NCBI GenBank assembly: GCA_002374095.1
Contig: DFKY01000021.1
Span: 26,171 to 67,705 of the forward strand
Reading direction: 5' to 3'
Origin: Lachnospiraceae bacterium UBA3633
GTDB lineage: Bacteria > Bacillota > Clostridia > Lachnospirales > Lachnospiraceae
Length of the DNA stretch: 41,535 nt
A model generated the notes under the pieces. That model searched no databases. It was not told the origin of the DNA and saw only the letters and a program-made list of their open reading frames with translations. A program made the position numbers and the translations under genes. Shown piece after piece: positions 1-8,500 of this stretch (positions are counted from its first letter, which is position 1; the number at the start of each line of letters is the position of its first letter).

Positions 1-30
1 GTGTCGGTGGTTCGATTCCGCCTCTAGGCA
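1..30 (+). tRNA. tRNA 3' end, probably tRNA-Phe (partial)
   Basis: Only the variable loop, T arm and 3' acceptor strand are present. The T stem is 6-10 paired with 18-22 around a TTCGATT loop. Acceptor strand 23-29 is followed by discriminator A30. The anticodon lies off the window, so the isotype is inferred: the variable loop GTGTC and the T arm resemble tRNA-Phe genes of clostridia. CCA is not encoded. Confidence 0.6.
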
Positions 31-34
31 TTAC

Positions 35-63
35 TTGATTTTTATTATATTACTAGTTATAAT
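35..63 (+). promoter_or_regulatory. Promoter for the tRNA-Gly/tRNA-Leu (and probably secG) transcript
   Basis: TTGATT at 35-40, a 17-nt spacer and a perfect TATAAT at 58-63. The predicted start near 70 is 3 nt before the tRNA-Gly acceptor stem. No other convincing promoter precedes secG, so this one may also serve secG. Confidence 0.65.
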
Positions 64-72
64 ATATTATAT

Positions 73-144
73 GCGCGAGTGGCTCAGTGGTGGAGCGTCG
101 CCTTGCCAAGGCGAAGGTCGCGGGTTCGATCCCCGTTTCGCGCT
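73..144 (+). tRNA. tRNA-Gly (anticodon GCC)
   Basis: A complete cloverleaf. Acceptor GCGCGAG pairs with TTCGCGC, the D arm contains GGCTCAGTGG, the anticodon loop TTGCCAA carries GCC at 105-107, and the T loop is TTCGATC. The discriminator is T144 and no CCA is encoded. It reads GGC and GGT codons. Confidence 0.96.
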
Positions 145-153
145 TAATTTTTT

Positions 154-236
154 GCGGGGATGCTGGAATTGGCAGACAGGCAAGACTAAGGATCTTGTGG
201 GAATTTCTCGTGTGGGTTCAAGTCCCATTCCCCGCA
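154..236 (+). tRNA. tRNA-Leu (anticodon AAG)
   Basis: A class II tRNA with a long variable arm. Acceptor GCGGGGA pairs with TCCCCGC (229-235), discriminator A236. The anticodon stem CAAGA/TCTTG closes the loop CTAAGGA, placing anticodon AAG at 188-190. An A at position 34 is normally deaminated to inosine; in most bacteria only tRNA-Arg(ACG) has A34. Inosine here would let one tRNA read CTT, CTC and CTA. CCA is not encoded. See the findings on CTT usage and on TadA. Confidence 0.93.
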
Positions 237-259
237 CACTATAATAATACGAGGTCGTT

Positions 260-490
260 ATGATAAAGACAATAGTTATGATAATTTTTGCTATAGTTTG
301 TGTAGCACTTGCAGGTATTATACTTCTACAAGAAGGAAAGAGCGCAGGACTAGGTAGTATCGCTGGTATGGGGGATTCATACTGGAGTAAGGCAAGAGGT
401 AGATCAATTGAAGGACATCTATCAAAGATTACGACAGTGCTTGCGATATCGTTTCTTGCATTAGCACTTGTACTCAATGTAGTCTGGTAA
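260..490 (+). CDS. secG: Protein translocase subunit SecG
   Basis: This 76-residue protein is a small subunit of the SecYEG channel, which exports unfolded proteins across the cytoplasmic membrane. Length and layout match SecG: two hydrophobic helices (about residues 3-22 and 56-75) flank a polar loop rich in Gly and Ser. GAGG at 251-254 supports the ATG at 260. The gene begins only 23 nt after tRNA-Leu and is followed by a terminator and rnr, the common secG-rnr-smpB order of Firmicutes. No separate promoter is visible, so it is probably cotranscribed with the tRNAs. Confidence 0.92.
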   Translation: MIKTIVMIIFAIVCVALAGIILLQEGKSAGLGSIAGMGDSYWSKARGRSIEGHLSKITTVLAISFLALALVLNVVW

Positions 491-497
491 AATTTAA

Positions 498-523
498 GGC
501 CTGCAGATTTGCAGGTCTTTTTT
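498..523 (+). terminator. Intrinsic terminator or attenuator after secG
   Basis: An 8-bp stem (498-505 with 510-517, one G-T pair, loop GATT) is followed by a run of T to 523. It ends 5 nt before the rnr start codon, so rnr must be reached by read-through. The 3' arm contains AGGT, the only SD-like stretch near rnr. Confidence 0.75.
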
Positions 524-528
524 AATTT

Positions 529-2466
529 ATGAGAAAGAAAAAAGAAAAATTAGAAGGTGTATATAGAGCAGCGAGCAAATCTTTTGGGTTTGTGAAACTT
601 TTGAGTGGAGAAGAAATATATGTGTCATCTAAAGACTCTATGGATGCATTAAATGATGATAGAGTTGCCATAGAGATATTGAGTGATAAGACTGATAAAA
701 GCAAAAGTCGTGAAGCAAAAGTCATAAAGATTATAGAAAGAGCATCAGACATAGTAGTCGGGTATTTTAAGCAAAGTAAAAGTTTCGCTTTTGTGACACC
801 AATCAATAAAAAGATACCTTTTGACATACATATAGAGAAAAAGTATTTTGGAAAGGCAGTAAATGACTCGATCGTTGAAGTAAAACTTTTAAGAAGCAAT
901 AAAAAAAATGAAAACCCAGAGGGCGTGGTTGTCAATGTGATAGGTCATAAAGATGACCCGACAGCAAGCATACGAGCTATCGTACATGATTTTAAAATAA
1001 GAGATGTTTTTGATGAAGAAGTACTTGCTGAAGCAGATAAAGTAGCTGTACCTATAAATGAATTAGACCTTATCGGACGAAAAGACCTTAGAGATAAGAT
1101 GTTTATCACAATTGATGGAGAAGATACGAAAGATATAGATGATGCAATCTGCCTTGAGAAAGAATCGAAAAACTTACAAAAGCTCTATGTATCAATAGCT
1201 GATGTAAGTCACTATGTGAAAGAAAAGAGTCCTCTTGATAGAGAAGCATTAAAACGAGGAAATTCAGTGTATCTTCTTGATCGAGTTATACCTATGCTTC
1301 CACATGTACTTTCAAATGGTATGTGTTCACTCAATGAAGACGAAGATAGACTTACTATGACATGCGAGATTACTTTTGATGAAAAAGGTTCTGTCCGTAG
1401 TCATGAAATATATAAAAGTATCATACATTCACATAAAAGGATGACTTATACTGAAGTGCAGAAGATTATTGATGGTAAGCCAAGTAGTAGTGATAATCCA
1501 TATTATGATAAGATATGCAATATGGTACTTGATATGATAGATCTGTCTCGAAAGCTCAGAAAGAAAAGATATGATAGAGGAGCAATCAATTTTGACTTAA
1601 AAGAGACGATAATCCAAGTGGATGAAAGCTTAAATCCTATAGGAGTGGAAGAAAAAGTTAGGATAGAAGCCTATGAACTTATAGAAGATTTTATGGTAGC
1701 TGCAAATGAAGCTGTAGCTGAAGAGTATTACTTTAGAGAGGTACCTTTTGTATATCGTGTACACGAGGCATCTGATGAAGAAAAAGTCACATCTTTTGTG
1801 ACAATGCTTGATTCTATAGGTGTGCCACATAAGTTTAAAGCAAAGGATACTTTAAAACCACAGGATCTTCAGAAATTTCTTAAAAGCATAGATGATAAAG
1901 ACTATAAAATGGTTGTAGAAAAGCTTGCACTTAGGTCTATGAGTCAGGCGAGATATAGTAAAAACGAACTCGGGCACTTTGCTCTTGCAGCAAAGTACTA
2001 TACACACTTTACTTCTCCTATCAGACGTTATAGTGACCTTCAGATTCATAGAATTATGCATGAAGTTATAGAAGGCACTTTTAATAAAAGGCGCCTTGAT
2101 CATTATGATTCCATACTTGATAGTGTTACTATGCATATATCAAAGACAGAAAGAGTTGCCATTGACTGTGAGAGAGATATAGAAGCACTTAAAAAATGTG
2201 AATATATGAAAAAATATATAGGCGAAGAGTTCTATGGTAGTATTTCGGGGATGACCAACTATGGTATCTATGTGGAACTTGATAATACTGTAGAAGGGAT
2301 GATAGCTCTTCGTGATATAAAAGGCGATATGTACCACTTTGATGAATCAAAATACAGAGTGGTAGGAGAGCATACAAAGAAGACATTTGTGATGGGGGAA
2401 AGGGTAAAAGTTCAACTTGTGAAATGTACTCCTGAGATAAGGGCAATAGATTTTATATTAGTATAA
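529..2466 (+). CDS. rnr: Ribonuclease R (short form without N-terminal helix-turn-helix)
   Basis: RNase R is a processive 3'-5' exoribonuclease that degrades structured RNA and, with SmpB/tmRNA, takes part in ribosome rescue and mRNA decay. At 645 residues it is shorter than the usual 700-800. It starts directly in the first cold-shock OB fold (about residues 8-70), followed by a second OB domain, the RNB catalytic domain and a C-terminal S1 domain (about 565-640). The metal-binding aspartates sit in GEDTKDIDDA near residue 198, and THFTSPIRRYSDL near 492-504 is the family signature. The N-terminal winged-helix domain and the Lys-rich tail are missing. The start lacks a clear SD and follows a terminator closely. 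Confidence 0.93.
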   Translation: MRKKKEKLEGVYRAASKSFGFVKLLSGEEIYVSSKDSMDALNDDRVAIEILSDKTDKSKSREAKVIKIIERASDIVVGYFKQSKSFAFVTPINKKIPFDIHIEKKYFGKAVNDSIVEVKLLRSNKKNENPEGVVVNVIGHKDDPTASIRAIVHDFKIRDVFDEEVLAEADKVAVPINELDLIGRKDLRDKMFITIDGEDTKDIDDAICLEKESKNLQKLYVSIADVSHYVKEKSPLDREALKRGNSVYLLDRVIPMLPHVLSNGMCSLNEDEDRLTMTCEITFDEKGSVRSHEIYKSIIHSHKRMTYTEVQKIIDGKPSSSDNPYYDKICNMVLDMIDLSRKLRKKRYDRGAINFDLKETIIQVDESLNPIGVEEKVRIEAYELIEDFMVAANEAVAEEYYFREVPFVYRVHEASDEEKVTSFVTMLDSIGVPHKFKAKDTLKPQDLQKFLKSIDDKDYKMVVEKLALRSMSQARYSKNELGHFALAAKYYTHFTSPIRRYSDLQIHRIMHEVIEGTFNKRRLDHYDSILDSVTMHISKTERVAIDCERDIEALKKCEYMKKYIGEEFYGSISGMTNYGIYVELDNTVEGMIALRDIKGDMYHFDESKYRVVGEHTKKTFVMGERVKVQLVKCTPEIRAIDFILV

Positions 2467-2487
2467 AAATTTTTGATATTATATGTT

Positions 2488-2934
2488 ATGGGTATAAAAC
2501 TGATTTCAAACAATAAAAAAGCTTATCATGATTATTTTGTAATTGATACGTATGAGTGCGGTATAGAGTTAAAAGGGACAGAAGTGAAGTCTCTTCGCAA
2601 TTCAAGTTGCTCAATTAAAGAGAGTATTTGTAGAATTCTTGGGAAAGAGTGCTATGTGATAGGTATGAACATATCGCCTTATGAAAAAGGTAATATTTTT
2701 AATGAGGATCCATTAAGAACAAGAAAATTACTTTTACATAAAGCGGAGATAAGAAAGATAGAAGAATCCCTTAAGTTAAAAGGTTTTACGCTTATACCAC
2801 TTAAAGTTTATTTTAAAGATAGTCGCGTAAAGGTAGAGATAGGACTTTGTAAAGGTAAAAAACTTTATGATAAAAGGGAAGATTTGAAGAAAAAAGATAT
2901 GAGAAGAGATATGGAAAGAAGTGTAAAGGCGTAG
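2488..2934 (+). CDS. smpB: SsrA-binding protein SmpB
   Basis: SmpB binds tmRNA and delivers it to stalled ribosomes in trans-translation. The protein is 148 residues, normal for the family, with the characteristic start (NNKKAYHDYF), the ELKGTEVKSLR segment and a basic C-terminal tail (KKKDMRRDMER) that enters the decoding site. The start at 2488 is chosen because MGIKLISNNKKA matches the family start; a TTG at 2473 would add five residues. No SD precedes it, only an AT-rich leader, so translation is probably coupled to rnr, which ends 21 nt upstream. It is convergent with murI, with 5 nt between stop codons. Confidence 0.94.
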   Translation: MGIKLISNNKKAYHDYFVIDTYECGIELKGTEVKSLRNSSCSIKESICRILGKECYVIGMNISPYEKGNIFNEDPLRTRKLLLHKAEIRKIEESLKLKGFTLIPLKVYFKDSRVKVEIGLCKGKKLYDKREDLKKKDMRRDMERSVKA

Positions 2935-2939
2935 AGAAG

Positions 2940-3842
2940 TTAGATATAATCGCCAAATCTTATATCATATTTTTGCCCGTTGGTATCGAGAAGCCTCATG
3001 AAGGTTTCTTTTCTTTTTTCTGTACTTTTTGCATCTATTACTTGTATAATTGGAGTTTTTTGCGTGGAAAAAGTTGAAGATGAGAGCTCTTCATTTAGAA
3101 GATTATTACTTTTCATATATTCATAGCATTCTTTGGCAGAGACTTCACATCCTGATATGATATTAGTATTGGTACTTACTATTTTCTTGATGACATTTTT
3201 AGCAAAAGGGAAATGAGTACACCCAAGCACGATATAGTCAAAGTTTACATAAGGTTTCAAAAGATTTGAAAGGTAGTCTTTAAGTTCAGGACCATCTATC
3301 ATGTCATTTTCTACAGCTTTTACTATACCATCTGCTGGTTCATTGTAGATAAGAGCAAGGCTATCATATAATTTGATTTTTTCTTTTAAAAAAGCACTAT
3401 TACTTGTGGCAGTAGTTGATAGTATGAGTACCTTTAGGATATCACGAGATGCATTGATGCCATTTTTATCATTATATGAAAAGTGGTGATTTTCAAGTAC
3501 TAGACCAGGCTTAAATATTTGCCAAAAATTAGGATATGTACCTATGATATTTAAATCTTTGAAAGGTTCACGAAGTTTCTTAGGATTACTTGTTGACATG
3601 GTTCCACATGCGATTATTAGGCACTTTGGTGAATACTTGTAAAATTTGGATATTATATTTTGCCCTATAGCTGTAAGATCATCTTTGCTTTTCTTTCCGT
3701 ATGGAAAGTTTTCTGAATCGGCAAAGTAGACAAAGTTTTCATTTGGCATTAGTTTTATGGCTGAGTTTAATACTGAGATTCCCCCAAATCCTGAATCAAA
3801 TAGTCCTACAAAATTGCCTTTAATTTCATTTAAGCTTATCAT
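2940..3842 (-). CDS. murI: Glutamate racemase-like protein (divergent MurI)
   Basis: MurI makes D-glutamate for peptidoglycan by a two-cysteine mechanism. Seen here: the N-terminal GLFDSGFGG loop (catalytic Asp16-Ser17), FADSENFPYG, the first cysteine Cys79 and the second, Cys208, in LGCTHFPF. Two departures are clear. The first motif, normally ACNTA, reads ACGTM, so the Asn beside the catalytic Cys is Gly80. The segment after IIG (normally a Pro-Gly loop) carries an insertion of about 18 residues. At 300 residues it is longer than the usual 260-270. It lies alone on the minus strand, divergent from murB. It has no SD and seems leaderless. Glutamate racemase is likeliest; another Asp/Glu racemase specificity is possible. 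Confidence 0.8.
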   Translation of the reverse strand: MISLNEIKGNFVGLFDSGFGGISVLNSAIKLMPNENFVYFADSENFPYGKKSKDDLTAIGQNIISKFYKYSPKCLIIACGTMSTSNPKKLREPFKDLNIIGTYPNFWQIFKPGLVLENHHFSYNDKNGINASRDILKVLILSTTATSNSAFLKEKIKLYDSLALIYNEPADGIVKAVENDMIDGPELKDYLSNLLKPYVNFDYIVLGCTHFPFAKNVIKKIVSTNTNIISGCEVSAKECYEYMKSNNLLNEELSSSTFSTQKTPIIQVIDAKSTEKRKETFMRLLDTNGQKYDIRFGDYI

Positions 3843-3848
3843 AAAATT

Positions 3849-3857
3849 ATTTTAGCA
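3849..3857 (-). promoter_or_regulatory. Extended -10 promoter of murI (leaderless geometry)
   Basis: On the minus strand TGC-TAAAAT ends 6 nt before the ATG of murI, so the predicted transcription start is the A of the start codon. There is no clear -35 box and no SD. The minus-strand gene at 16175-17230 shows the same arrangement. Confidence 0.5.
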
Positions 3858-3886
3858 TTTTTCTATCTTATAATCCAGCAAAAGTA

Positions 3887-3915
3887 TTCAAAATATCCAG
3901 ACATTATGATATAAT
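3887..3915 (+). promoter_or_regulatory. Promoter of the murB-whiA-dnaE run
   Basis: TTCAAA at 3887-3892, a 17-nt spacer and a perfect TATAAT at 3910-3915, preceded by TGA (extended -10). It lies in the murI/murB divergent region, about 65 nt upstream of the murB ATG. Confidence 0.65.
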
Positions 3916-3979
3916 ATTATTGATGTGTGCTTTACACGGCTATTTTTGTTGTAATAAATCAAATGAAAGGAGCAATATA

Positions 3980-4846
3980 ATGATTATAAAACAAAAGGCA
4001 TTGATGAAAGATTTTACGAGTTTTAAAATTGGTGGACCAGCAGATATAGTCGCTGAACCCAAGGATATAAAAGAACTGGTAGAACTTATAAAATTTTTAA
4101 GAAATCAAGGAATAATATTTTATATATTGGGCAATGGAACCAACATTTTAGTGTCAGATAAAGGAGTTAGAGGATGTGTTGTCCGCATAGGAAAGAATCT
4201 ATCTAAAATACGAGTAAATGGCACAAGAATTGAAGCGGAAGCTGGAGCATCACTTGGTGAGATATCGCAAATTGCTTTGAAAAATGGCCTTCAAGGTTTT
4301 GAAGAGTTTAGTGGTATACCTGGAACTATTGGTGGAGCTGTCGCTATGAATGCTGGTGCATATGGAAAAGAAATGAAGGATGTATTTTCAAGTGCAAATG
4401 CTATCAATGAAGCTGGTAGAGTAATAAAATTAAGTAAGGACGCTATGAACTTTTCATATAGACATTCTGCTGTGGGAGAAGGAAAGTTTATTGTGACACA
4501 AGTTGTGATTAACTTGCAAGAAGGGGACAAAAAGAACATTCAAAATAATATTGAAAGGTATAGAATCTTAAGAAAAGATAGTCAACCAATTGACTATCCA
4601 TCAGCTGGATCAACCTTTAAAAAACCAGAAGGAAAGGTAGCATCAAAGCTTATAGATGAGGCAAATCTAAAAGGTGCATCAATAGGTGGAGCACAAGTTT
4701 CAACTCAACATGCTGGATTCATAATTAACAAAGGTGAAGCCACAGCATCAGATGTATATAAGCTCATGAAAAAAGTACAAGATGATATAAGGATTTATTA
4801 CAATGTCTCTCTCGAACCAGAGATTAAGCTTTGGGGAAAGTTTTAA
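3980..4846 (+). CDS. murB: UDP-N-acetylenolpyruvoylglucosamine reductase MurB
   Basis: MurB is a cytoplasmic FAD enzyme that reduces UDP-GlcNAc-enolpyruvate to UDP-MurNAc with NADPH. The 288-residue protein shows the FAD-binding motifs FKIGGPADI, GNGTNILVSD and IPGTIGGAVAMNAGAYG, the catalytic Ser in PSAGSTFKKPEG and the C-terminal Glu in LEPEIKLWG. Length and spacing fit the type II enzyme of Gram-positives. The ATG at 3980 is preferred over the upstream in-frame start at 3920 because AAAGGAG (3966-3972) sits 7 nt before it and the conserved region begins directly after. It heads the operon behind the promoter at 3887-3915; whiA follows after 11 nt. Confidence 0.95.
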   Translation: MIIKQKALMKDFTSFKIGGPADIVAEPKDIKELVELIKFLRNQGIIFYILGNGTNILVSDKGVRGCVVRIGKNLSKIRVNGTRIEAEAGASLGEISQIALKNGLQGFEEFSGIPGTIGGAVAMNAGAYGKEMKDVFSSANAINEAGRVIKLSKDAMNFSYRHSAVGEGKFIVTQVVINLQEGDKKNIQNNIERYRILRKDSQPIDYPSAGSTFKKPEGKVASKLIDEANLKGASIGGAQVSTQHAGFIINKGEATASDVYKLMKKVQDDIRIYYNVSLEPEIKLWGKF

Positions 4847-4857
4847 TTTGAATTTTT

Positions 4858-5505
4858 ATGGAAAAAAGTTGGACATATAAAGCAAGAGAAGAGATAAGCC
4901 ATCACATAGGTAGGAAAAGCAAAGTTGATATATCTCGTATATCTTATGACAAGATAGAAGTAAAGAAAGATTTGAGAATCAAATTTATGAATCATGGTTT
5001 TCTACATAACCCAAGTCGTGAGTATCGTATAGAATTTAGATTTAAAGATATAGATGAAGCCAATGATACACTACGAGAACTTGCTACATATGATATAAGT
5101 GGGAAAATTAGTATCAATGATACAAGAAAAGTAGTTATCATATATGTTGTTGATAAGAATACAATACTTGATGCGCTCAGACTTCTTGGTGCTGTCAAAA
5201 CTCTTAAACAATATAAAAAAGTATCTGATGATAAGAGACATATAGGAGACACCAATCGTCTGGTTAATTTTGAGACAGCCAACATCAAAAAGTCGGCCAA
5301 TGCATCTCTTAGACAACTTGAAGATATAAAAAAGTTATTAAAGAAGAAAAATATTAATTCACTTGATAGAGACTTAAGAATAGTAATTAAAGGAAGAACT
5401 AAATATAAAACTTTATCACTTAAAGAACTTGCTGATAAAATAAGCGTTAGTAAAAACGCACTAAATCATAGATTTATGAAAATAAGGAAAATGGTAGAAG
5501 GTTAA
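4858..5505 (+). CDS. whiA: WhiA-family DNA-binding regulator, shortened by one LAGLIDADG half
   Basis: WhiA is a DNA-binding protein linked to cell division and chromosome segregation in Gram-positives. The C-terminal half is clear: NRLVNFETANIKKSANASLR near residues 137-156, then a helix-turn-helix (about 180-212, LKELADKISVSKNALNHRF). The family is usually about 310 residues; this one has 215. Residues 1-20 resemble the normal start, then the sequence passes almost directly to the second half of the homing-endonuclease-like domain (HGFLHNPSREYRIEF, normally AGGSVNNPETSYHLEI). Roughly 95 residues holding the first LAGLIDADG unit are absent. The frame is intact and the final TAA overlaps the dnaE ATG by 1 nt, so it is translated in its operon. 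No SD is obvious at the ATG. Confidence 0.83.
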   Translation: MEKSWTYKAREEISHHIGRKSKVDISRISYDKIEVKKDLRIKFMNHGFLHNPSREYRIEFRFKDIDEANDTLRELATYDISGKISINDTRKVVIIYVVDKNTILDALRLLGAVKTLKQYKKVSDDKRHIGDTNRLVNFETANIKKSANASLRQLEDIKKLLKKKNINSLDRDLRIVIKGRTKYKTLSLKELADKISVSKNALNHRFMKIRKMVEG

Positions 5506-8500
5506 TGAGTTTCACACACTTACATTTGCATACTTCGTATAGTCTTCTTGACGGAGCAGGAAAGATTGATGAGATGGTAGATAGGGCCAAAGAGCTTGGA
5601 CAGAAGGCCATAGCCATAACAGATCATGGAGTGATGTATGGCGCCATAGAGTTTTTTAAAACTTGCCTAAAAAAGGGTATGAAACCTATCATAGGTTCAG
5701 AAATTTATGTTGTAAGTGGATCGAGATTTGATAGGAGTCCAGATGAAGAAAGATACCATCTTATACTACTTTGTGAAAATGATATAGGATATAAGAATCT
5801 TGTGAAGATAGTCTCTACTGGATTTACTGAAGGTTTCTATAATAAGCCACGAGTTGACTATGAAACTTTAAGTAAATATAGCGAAGGTCTAATATGTCTT
5901 ACGGCCTGCATACAAGGTGAAGTACCACAGAAACTAAAACAAGGTAGATATAGTGAAGCAAAACTCTCTGCGGAAAATTTGAGAGATATTTTTGGCGCAG
6001 ATAATTTTTTTATTGAGATACAAAATCATGGTATAGATGATGAATTGAGAATTCATCCTGACCTTGTGAGACTTGCAAAAGAACTTGATGCGAAACTTGT
6101 AGCCACTAATGACTGCCATTATACGCTAAAAGAAGATAGTTTTGCACATGATTGCCTCATTGCTCTTCAGACAGGAAAAAAAGTATCGGATACCAATAGA
6201 ATGCGATATGAAAAAGAGAAGTACTATATAACATCAGAGTCTGAAATGAGAGAACTTTTTAATTTTTGTCCAGAAGCCATAGATAACACAGAAAATATAG
6301 CAGAGCGCTGTAATGTACATATAGAATTTACAAGGTCGACATATGGTGACCTTATAGATGCAATTGATAAAGCAAAGAAAGATGGGAAAATAGATGGTGA
6401 TGAAGAATTTTTCAAATCTTTTGTAAAAAAGTGTGAGTATCACGTGCCAGCATTTAAGGTGCCAGAAGGTTTTACCAATATAGAGTATATAAAGAAGCTT
6501 GCATATGAAGGACTAGAAAAAAAATATGATTTAAAAGGAAATAAAGATGAAGCTATAATCAGAGAAAGGCTTGAATATGAGTTGTCAATGATTATAAAGA
6601 TGGGATTTGTTGATTATTTCCTTATAGTGGCTGATTATATAAATTATGCTAAAAATCATGATATACCTGTAGGACCTGGTAGAGGCTCTGCTGTAGGGTC
6701 TATAGTTGCATATGTGCTCAATATAACGGATATAGATCCAATAAAGTTCTCTTTATTTTTTGAAAGATTTTTAAATCCAGAAAGAGTGTCTATGCCGGAT
6801 ATTGATACTGATTTTTGCATATATGGAAGAGATGATGTAATAAATTATGTTAAAGAAACTTATGGCAAACTCAATGTAGCACAGATTGTGACATTTGGTA
6901 CACTGGCATCTAGGGCCGTCATAAAAGATATAGGACGCGTACTTGATGTACCATTAAGTAAAACTACTGCTATAGCAAAACTTATAGCAAAAAGACCGCT
7001 TATAAATCAGAAACCTCTTAATCTTTACAACATGTTGCATGAAGATTTGAATCAATTTGCGGCTACTGATCAAGCAAATGTAGAAGAGTTCAGAAGAAAC
7101 TATAATGATGATCCAGAAACAAAAATGGTTGTGGACACATCACTTCGTATAGAGGGTATACCAAGAAATGCATCTGTACATGCATCAGGAGTTCTTATAG
7201 CGCCAGATAACATATCAAATTTTGTGCCTTTTGCGAGAGGCAAGGAAGAAATAAACTCTGAACTTGGTAAACATCAAACAGAAGAACAGATACTCGTGAC
7301 AGAATATGATATGAAGACACTTGAAGAGCTTGGACTTTTGAAAATGGACTTTCTTGGTCTTCGAAATGTGACAGCGATTAAAGATTGTATAGATATTATA
7401 AAAAAAGAGACAGGCAAAGATATAGATATCAGAAATATTCCTTATGATGATCCAGATGTCTATAAGATGATAGGTAATGGCGATACTATAGGGATTTTTC
7501 AGCTTGAGTCTGCTGGTATGACAAGCTTTATGAAGCAACTCAAGCCTACTGTTCTTGAAGATTTGATAGCGGGAATAAGTCTATATAGACCAGGACCTAT
7601 GGATTTTATACCAAAATATGTCGAAGGCAAAAGACATATAGAAAATGTCACCTATGACCACGAGAAACTTAGAAAGATTTTGGAACCTACATATGGTTGT
7701 ATAGTGTACCAAGAGCAAGTTATGCAGATAGTTCAGGAACTTGCAGGGTATACTTTAGGAATGGCCGATCAAGTAAGACGTATCATGTCTAAGAAAAAAC
7801 GAGATGCGATAAAAAAAGAAAAAAATAATTTTATAAATGGCAATCCAAAGCTTGGAGTAAAAGGATGTATAGCAAATGGGATTGATGAAAAAACTGCCAA
7901 TAAGATTTTTGATGAACTCGAACAATTTGCTTCGTATGCATTTAATAAATCGCATGCAGCTGCTTATGCAACCCTTGCCTATCAGACGGCATACTTAAAA
8001 TATTATTATAAAGCAGAGTTTTTTACAAGCATTTGTAATTCAGTTATATTCAATAGAGAAAAGCTTGCAGAATATGTCGGTTCAGTTCTTATGAGCGGTA
8101 TAAAAATTTTGCCTGTAGATATAAATTCATCTTATGACGAATATACAGTAGATGGAGACAATATAAGGATGGGCTTTGCAGCACTTAAAAAGGTAGGTGC
8201 AAGTATATCAAAAGCAATTATTGATGAAAGAGAAAAAAATGGACCGTTTGAAAGCTTTACTAAAGCTGTGATTAGACTTGATAGTGTTGGCTGCAATAAA
8301 AATTCATTTGAAACGCTGATAATGTGTGGAGCATTTGACAAATTCCCTGGCAATCGCAATCAAAAAATACACATGTACCCTAAAATCATAGAAAAAAGCC
8401 GCTCTAAAAATATGCATAGTATTGAAGGCGAGATGAATATTTTTGATGTAATGGCAGAAAATGGTTTATCTGGCAATAATGAGAATTATAGTGATGAAGA

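Noticed and set aside
240..245. TATAAT just before secG as a secG promoter
   Set aside because: Transcription would begin at about 252, inside or after the SD GAGG (251-254), and the -35 would lie in the tRNA T arm with a poor match.
67..477. Minus-strand open frame of 136 codons opposite secG and the tRNAs
   Set aside because: It runs antisense through two tRNA genes and secG, has no SD and no recognisable domain.
2488..2490. smpB as another leaderless gene (TGA-TATTAT 5 nt before ATG)
   Set aside because: The spacing is 5 nt and the -10 match is weaker; smpB directly follows rnr in a conserved operon, so coupling is simpler.
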